From: Sipunculus nudus
Taxonomy: Eukaryota; Annelida; Sipuncula; Golfingiida; Sipunculidae
Assembly: GCA_026874595.1 (NCBI GenBank)
Contig: CM049309.1
Coordinates: 91,906,723 to 91,970,722 of the forward strand
DNA length: 64,000 nucleotides
Reading direction: 5' to 3'
In this document: in pieces, positions 59,801 through 64,000 of the stretch
How the letters are laid out: each line of letters opens with the position of its first letter
Position numbering within the stretch: the first letter of the stretch is position 1
The notes under the pieces: generated by a model
Databases searched by the model: none
Told to the model about the DNA's origin: nothing
Seen by the model: the letters and a program-made list of their open reading frames with translations, nothing else
Made by a program: the position numbers and the translations under genes

Positions 59801-61652
59801 AATGACTAATTGAATGATTCTTTGTTCATATTTATTTCAGTCAAGGAATAGAAAGGCTGTATGCTATATCTTATCTGTGGTACCCGTCGATAGGAAGCGC
59901 CACCGTTGTTGTCCTTGGTCTTCTCATATCCTGTGTTGTAGGTGAGTGCTTTTGTTTCGTCAGAGATGATACAACAGGAACACAGCGAGAATAGATATAC
60001 ACAATAATTCATTTTATGGTATTATTCATGGTGCCAGCTTGCCCAGTTTTAAAGTGCCAAGAAGCGTATGCATAAAACACTGACTTGTTAGATGCTTCGG
60101 TTTCAGGAATTCTTTACAGAACAAAACACGTTTGATGTGACGTCACAACTGGTCTAGTATTAAGTAATAATATCTACGCTATAATGCATAAATGCTATCA
60201 TGCAACCTTTCAAACTTGCCAGCGCCATCTACCGGCGGGGGTGTTATATTTGCAAGAAATATATTTCGTTATATCTCAAATTAAAAATATAGTTTTAATA
60301 AAGCTGCCTGTCTTATCTTTTAATGCAAGGGTCCTGACAGCCTACCGTTTGTATTTGACTGCAAGCACATTAGACTTTAAGTATTAGAGTAATTTAAATA
60401 CTCTGATACGTGAAGTCTATGTCTGTCAGCAGCCACCGGTTACTTCTGTAGTAACACGCGTGTTGATGGACGTTTATCAAAGAACTCTGAGAAAACACGT
60501 TTTCATTAGAAAAAACTGACCCACTTCCATTAGGAGGAAAGGTTACTTAGCCTTGGCTTGGCATAGGCTTCCCTGAAGTATTATTTGTAGTTCCATGACA
60601 TTGGAGAACACTTTCTCGTGCATCTACGTGATATCTGCATCTTATACAGTCACAGAGTAGCGCTCCGCCATCAGACACCTCAGGTTGTTGGATACATTTG
60701 GAGGGTTAGTGTTTGTAGTCGAATACTAAAAACGTACATGTGTTCATGTCAGTTAGGTAACAGTTCTCAGAGCCGTATTTAAAACTGCTTAATTTTCCAG
60801 GTCTTCACCGTCCTTCTGACGTAGATGGTAGATATCACCTTCCAATCGTAGACCGCCTCTGTTGTTTCCTGCCGAAACGGACGAGAGAGGTCGCCAGGTG
60901 TGGCGTGGGTGAGCCCGACTACACGGAGGAGGAGCTCGCCGCGCAGGCGCAGGTAACCCTGAATTTTACCGGAGGAGATCGTGTATCTCTAATTCTCTAC
61001 ACCTCATTCAGAACTGGAAAAATAAGACTTGTCAAATATATTCTGACAACCTTGTTTTTGCACCGGTTTTGTAAAAGAACACTACTTGAAGATCTGTTTT
61101 TTTTTTCATTCAGGCTCCTCTCTTACTTGTTATATGCCCTGAAATATTACAGCATAGTGAAGTCTAATTCCAGCAGCATGGAGAGGTTAACTCATTCAAT
61201 ATTTCATGCCTGGGGTAGTAACATTGATACAACTTTAAACAATACTTCTTTTCTTGGTGGTATAACCTGTCGTCCATGATTGCCATAGAAACATGAAATC
61301 ATTCTTCACCAGAGACTGCTTGGTACCTACATTGATTAAATTTAAAATATTGTTTGCACTTCTCAAAAAAAATTATCAGAGGTAAAAGGGTATAAATTCA
61401 GGTAGCGACCGCTTGATTTAGAACTATGTTAATCAAATACTAAACATGTCCGGCCCTCTGCGGGATTTAGTATATGCTGTATTTCTTATCCGTGTGTTTA
61501 TTCAACAGGCCGAGGGCAGGGCCAATATCGCCAACTCAGATGACAAGCCTTACCTGACGGAAACGTCCGGAAAGTTCCGAACGTTTAACCCGGAGTCACC
61601 CCCTGCTTACTACACTAATAAGGCTTTTGAAACGTCAGCAACGGCAATGTAA
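40757..61652 (+). CDS. SLC5-family sodium-coupled (monocarboxylate/multivitamin-type) transporter
   Basis: Plasma-membrane Na+/solute symporter, closest by eye to SLC5A8/A12/A6. Exons: 40757-41095, 42808-42876, 44671-44722, 46160-46227, 47985-48065, 53490-53563, 55570-55710, 56814-56949, 57654-57739, 58022-58134, 58465-58535, 58832-58918, 59258-59424, 59841-59941, 60801-60952, 61509-61652. Total is 1881 bp, 626 aa (family about 610-640), all GT-AG with consistent phases. Family marks are [12 protein letters not shown] (exon 1), [13 protein letters not shown] (residues 177-189), [11 protein letters not shown] (exon 7), and the TM8 sodium-site motif [16 protein letters not shown] (345-360). LYAISYLWY is in exon 14. 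N470-T-S and N479-W-T are likely glycosylated in an outer loop. The C-terminus TAM fits a class I PDZ ligand, like SMCT1. Substrate cannot be read from sequence. Exon 1b can be replaced by exon 1a (33558-33908). Confidence 0.93.
41244..41307. repeat. (TA)n microsatellite in transporter intron 1
   Basis: About 64 bases of TA repeats. A second run at 41474-41515 flanks the hairpin described next. Confidence 0.95.
41375..41467. repeat. Inverted repeat (29/28-bp arms, 36-bp loop) between two TA tracts
   Basis: CTGAAGAAAAGCAACACTGT...TTCAC (41375-41403) pairs with GTGAATTTACGGTGTTGTTT...CTTCAG (41440-41467), with one bulge and two mismatches. The hairpin is flanked on both sides by (TA)n. Confidence 0.8.
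41474..41515. repeat. (TA)n microsatellite in transporter intron 1
   Basis: About 42 bases of TA repeats. Confidence 0.94.
41707..42610. repeat. 49-bp minisatellite, about 18 copies, intron 1
   Basis: The unit is GCTGTCCCGACTGCCTACTC plus ACTGCCCCCGCCACTCTCAG plus TTGTTACAA, with moderate divergence. Open frames of 100-200 codons across it are artefacts of its composition. Confidence 0.95.
42881..43222. repeat. 54-bp minisatellite starting at the exon 2 donor
   Basis: Units read GTACATTATAAGACCCATCA, GTTACGTCATATATAAACCT, ATCAGCTATATATT, about 6.3 copies. The first copy begins 4 bases inside the intron after exon 2 (donor GTATGT at 42877). Confidence 0.95.
47304..47410. repeat. Cluster of GTATACAT palindromic words
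   Basis: GAATGTATACATTC (a perfect 14-bp palindrome near 47305) is followed by variants near 47330, 47356 and 47389. Looser ones lie near 47705-47760. It may be a decayed small inverted-repeat element. Confidence 0.5.
47808..47863. repeat. (TA)n microsatellite in transporter intron 4
   Basis: About 56 bases of TA repeats, ahead of exon 5. Confidence 0.95.
48745..50585. mobile_element. 1841-bp terminal-inverted-repeat DNA element with 8-bp target duplication
   Basis: The ends ACGGAGCCCGGGAGACGAC and its reverse complement begin TIRs of at least 76 bp (48745-48820 and 50510-50585, few mismatches). They are flanked by identical 8-bp ATTATTGT at 48737-48744 and 50586-50593. An 8-bp duplication is typical of hAT and P-type cut-and-paste elements; superfamily is not decided. 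Terminal and subterminal regions hold about eight copies of the palindrome ATTCGTGCGCACGAAT or close variants. No transposase is present; the interior carries LINE debris (49185-50186). It lies in transporter intron 5. Confidence 0.85.
49185..50186 (+). pseudogene. Internally deleted LINE (non-LTR retrotransposon) remnant inside the TIR element
   Basis: The frame at 49185-49466 contains [20 protein letters not shown], typical of the region between endonuclease and reverse transcriptase in Jockey/CR1/RTE-like LINEs. Around 49760-50186, with stops and frameshifts, are a [14 protein letters not shown] word, [12 protein letters not shown] and [20 protein letters not shown]. These resemble the tail after the reverse transcriptase. 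The catalytic core (including FADD-type motif) is missing between them, so this is a dead, deleted copy. Confidence 0.65.
51054..51100. repeat. Poly(G) tract followed by (CA)n
   Basis: Fourteen G at 51054-51067, then TGACTCGTT, then about 24 bases of CA repeats. Other homopolymers in this intron are poly(C) at 51340-51356 and poly(G) at 51771-51783. Confidence 0.9.
53730..54061. repeat. Tandem duplication of about 166 bp in intron 6
   Basis: Two diverged copies begin with TTGCACATTAAGATAGGATT (about 53730) and TTGCATATTAAGAAAGGATT (about 53896). Both run through ACACAACAAATGTCTTGC and end at GTTAGTTTTTCTAATTTAAA. Confidence 0.85.
54451..54741. repeat. 35-bp minisatellite, about 8 copies, intron 6
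   Basis: The unit ATTCCTCATTCCACATGCCG plus GATTCCGCATCACGC is nearly identical between copies. The array end (GCATTCCGCATTCC) is the inverse of GGAATGCGGAATGC at about 54257, so the array sits between short inverted repeats. Confidence 0.95.
55701..55927. repeat. 63-bp tandem repeat that copies the exon 7 splice donor
   Basis: The unit begins with the last bases of exon 7 (AGTCTAGAAT) and its donor GTAAGTC. Donor copies lie at 55711 (real), 55774 and 55837, exactly 63 bases apart. The fourth, at 55900, is mutated from GT to TT. In the coding frame the first intron bases give TAA, so use of a downstream donor would truncate the protein. Confidence 0.92.
55928..56385. repeat. 43-bp minisatellite, about 10.6 copies, intron 7
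   Basis: The unit GTTCATGATATGATCCGTGT plus TTCCCTGTAGGGCATTGTTTAAG directly follows the 63-bp array. CCCTGTAGGG is a short internal palindrome in most copies. Confidence 0.94.
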
Positions 61653-61739
61653 CAGTACCAGTGACGTCTCACGTCAGCAACGGCAATGTAACAGTACCAG
61701 TGACGTCTCACGTCAGCAACGGCAATGTAACAGTACCAT
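61634..61739. repeat. 39-bp tandem repeat spanning the transporter stop codon, about 2.7 copies
   Basis: The unit ACGTCAGCAACGGCAATGTA plus ACAGTACCAGTGACGTCTC contains the last six codons and the TAA. Copies two and three repeat the stop region in the 3' UTR. In-frame read-through of the first TAA would add only three codons before TGA. Confidence 0.93.
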
Positions 61740-61802
61740 AACTAATTATTTATCTGAACATTTGATGGTTGTACAGTGAACAACGCGTATTTTATATCAC
61801 AT

Positions 61803-61804
<2 letters not shown>

Positions 61805-61853
<49 letters not shown>
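61805..61853. repeat. (TA)n microsatellite in the transporter 3' UTR or flank
   Basis: About 48 bases of TA repeats, 150 bases after the stop codon. Confidence 0.95.
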
Positions 61854-61856
<3 letters not shown>

Positions 61857-62094
61857 GTGCAGTAAATATGTTAATTGCTTTATCATAAAGCAACTTAAAT
61901 ATATGTTTTAACGTCAAGGATAAACATAAATGTGATAAAACTGCAGGTGCAAACAAACAATTATTTATAGTTATCATTTCAAATAGGCTAAATTATTGTC
62001 TTTAACTTGATACTGCATCTAATTACGTTTACAAGAAAATCAGTTGGTTTAAAATTGATAATATTTTCTGGACGAAAACAATGATTTTCTTGGA

Positions 62095-62100
62095 AATAAA
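62095..62100 (+). promoter_or_regulatory. Candidate poly(A) signal of the transporter gene
   Basis: The first AATAAA after the stop codon, about 440 bases downstream. The region is AT-rich, so chance occurrence is likely and the true 3' end could be elsewhere. Confidence 0.3.
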
Positions 62101-63706
62101 AGGTTTCTTAAAAAACATAATTGGTTCTTACAAAATGAGACAAATGGTCCATAAAAGATATAAAAGAAGACATTTGTGGTAGGAGGACATATTTAACATT
62201 TGTATAGATATAAAATGTAAGAGTATTATAAACCGCTGTGTACTACACGCATGAAATGATCATAAAGTATAAGACCAGGGTTTGAGTTAAACTTTTTATC
62301 AAGTTTGATTAAATAAGTTAGTCCAGTTAAGCGATGGTTATTCTCATTAACCACTATTGACAGGGTTTTGTTTTTACTATATATTGACAATATTACGTAT
62401 TAACATGTTTTATATATACTGTCATGGATCCCTTAAGACAATATGCCAATTTACTGATTTACTGAATGTTCGGTGATAGTAACACTGTTTCGTATGAGAT
62501 TAAATACAAGGCCATGTTTTATGACGCATATGTAATGTCGTACAGCAGGTGTGAGGATCTGCTTCATTTCTGGTTTTTTTTATACTTGGAACTGACTGTA
62601 ATTAAAACTATAATGTTTCTGTGTTTTTGTTTGACTTTAATGAGCTGTAGTTTATGTAGTTATTTGTTGATATCCTCAGTGTCAGCAGCATGTTGTCTCT
62701 AAAGTCTGTCATAATTCATGACCGAGACAGGGAGCAATTCCCCATCCCATAATCCCTAACTCTGATGAGGTTCTGCCAAAAGCAACATGGATCAGCGATA
62801 AAATCATCCATGTCGAATATAAAAAAGCTCTGCAGTCGAATTAAAAAAAAAATGCCGGGTGAAGCAGCGGTCGTTTTGTGTTCACTTTAAAAGTTGATCG
62901 TGCTCTCATGCATTGGTGAATTTGTACAGCGATACCAATCGACGTCACACTGTATGAGTGAGAAATATACGTTTGTATTTTCAGTACATGCTTTACAGTC
63001 ACCAGTACCCCTAAAACCCCCATTGAACATTTCTTTAAATGCACTGAGTAAATGGTGTTATAATGGGATATTCCAGAATTAACTTTATTTAAAACCGATT
63101 CCGCGAAACATTTTCCGGAAATAACAAAACTGAGCAAACTAAATCAGGTTCTGCGTTAAAGTCACACTAACCCTCCATCTCGCATAGAGCGACCTCTGGT
63201 GTAGGATTATGGAGACAAGACAACATGCCAAGTATCCATATAAGTTTGTGGTCATGATATTTTATGTTTTTTTTCTTTCTTTTTTTTTTAATATTGAAAT
63301 AACCGTGAAACGTTCCTTTATTTTTGAAAACATAACAGGCATTTGGGCTTTATCTTCGAATTAAAAAAAAAAAGTTTTTTTTATGGATTTTCAAATGGAT
63401 TATTCTTGGAATGAATGATTTTGTAATACATTAATAGAATATTAAGGTTTTACTCTGTTTTATTATCAACCGGATCATATGGATACATGAATCTTGATAT
63501 CTATTCTTGTTCTGTATTCAACGTTCAAACATTACTATATATTATAATGTCAAGACTTTACCTGTATAATTTTTTGCACAACAATGGTTTAGGTCATTTC
63601 AACAAATTAAATTAAAGTTATACGTGGGTGTGGCAAAGTTTAAATATTATACTAACCTATTAGGAGGTGGCGATCACCAAAACAGCAATGACAAAATGAT
63701 AATACA

Positions 63707-63707
<1 letters not shown>
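62101..63707. other. Unassigned 3' flank
   Basis: AT-rich sequence with no supported exon, RNA or repeat. Short frames at 62466-62702 and 62841-63137 look random. Confidence 0.45.

Positions 63708-63781
<74 letters not shown>
63708..63781. repeat. (TA)n microsatellite
   Basis: About 74 bases of TA repeats, with one AAT interruption near the start. Confidence 0.95.
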
Positions 63782-63783
<2 letters not shown>

Positions 63784-64000
63784 ATATGGGGGTGATGGTG
63801 TGTGCGTGTGTGTGTCATATATGTGTGTATAAGTCTGAGGAGGATCCAAAGATCACCGTCTGTTAATCAGTCATTAGTGCTACGCTCAAGCACCATCTGC
63901 TAAATACACCATATGGCGATATTTAGACAACTTAAGAAGTTTGTGCTTGATCAGTTTACACAGTTAATTAACAGCTTAGGAAAGCTTCCTTGTAGGATGG

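Overview
The window is eukaryotic nuclear DNA from an animal, most likely a marine invertebrate. A mollusc or other lophotrochozoan is my inference, not something the sequence proves. The reasons are genes split into small GT-AG exons, low gene density, and very heavy micro- and minisatellite content. There are also a Helitron-like element, a DNA element with terminal inverted repeats that carries LINE debris, and a tRNA-like SINE head. No bacterial, organellar or viral genes were recognised.

Two protein-coding genes can be reconstructed exon by exon, both on the + strand. The first (coding 8905-19642, 11 exons, 569 aa) is a secretory, furin-activated matrix metalloproteinase. It has a signal peptide, a cysteine switch, an RRKKR site, a zinc-binding catalytic domain, a proline-rich hinge, a four-blade hemopexin domain and a short hydrophobic C-terminus like a GPI-anchor signal. 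The promoter region has a TATA box (8825-8832) and an AP-1 site (8462-8468), and the poly(A) signal is near 20560.

The second gene (40757-61652, 16 exons, 626 aa) is a sodium-coupled solute transporter of the SLC5 family, closest to the monocarboxylate/multivitamin branch (SLC5A8/A12/A6). About 7.2 kb upstream is a second intact version of its first coding exon (33558-33908), with the same splice phase. A third, diverged and partial SLC5-like exon lies at 27148-27264. The two full first exons share 51 consecutive identical residues but differ by 25 silent codon changes there, so both seem to be under selection. They are either alternative first exons of one gene or the trace of a tandem gene duplication.

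Layout: 1-8.4 kb is intergenic with satellites; 8.4-20.6 kb is the metalloproteinase gene, with a 0.93 kb foldback element in intron 2. From 20.6 to 33.4 kb is intergenic, with tandem arrays, the orphan exon, a G-rich block, a Helitron-like element at 30.0-31.0 kb and a 62-bp array apparently grown from a SINE. From 33.4 to 61.7 kb is the transporter locus. Its introns carry 35- to 63-bp arrays and a 1.84 kb inverted-repeat element with an 8-bp target duplication. From 61.7 to 64 kb is 3' flank. A 2.9 kb minisatellite complex separates the two alternative first exons. The two genes have no evident functional link. I found no previously undescribed multi-gene system. The most interesting signals are the duplicated transporter first exon and tandem duplications that have copied a splice donor and a stop codon.
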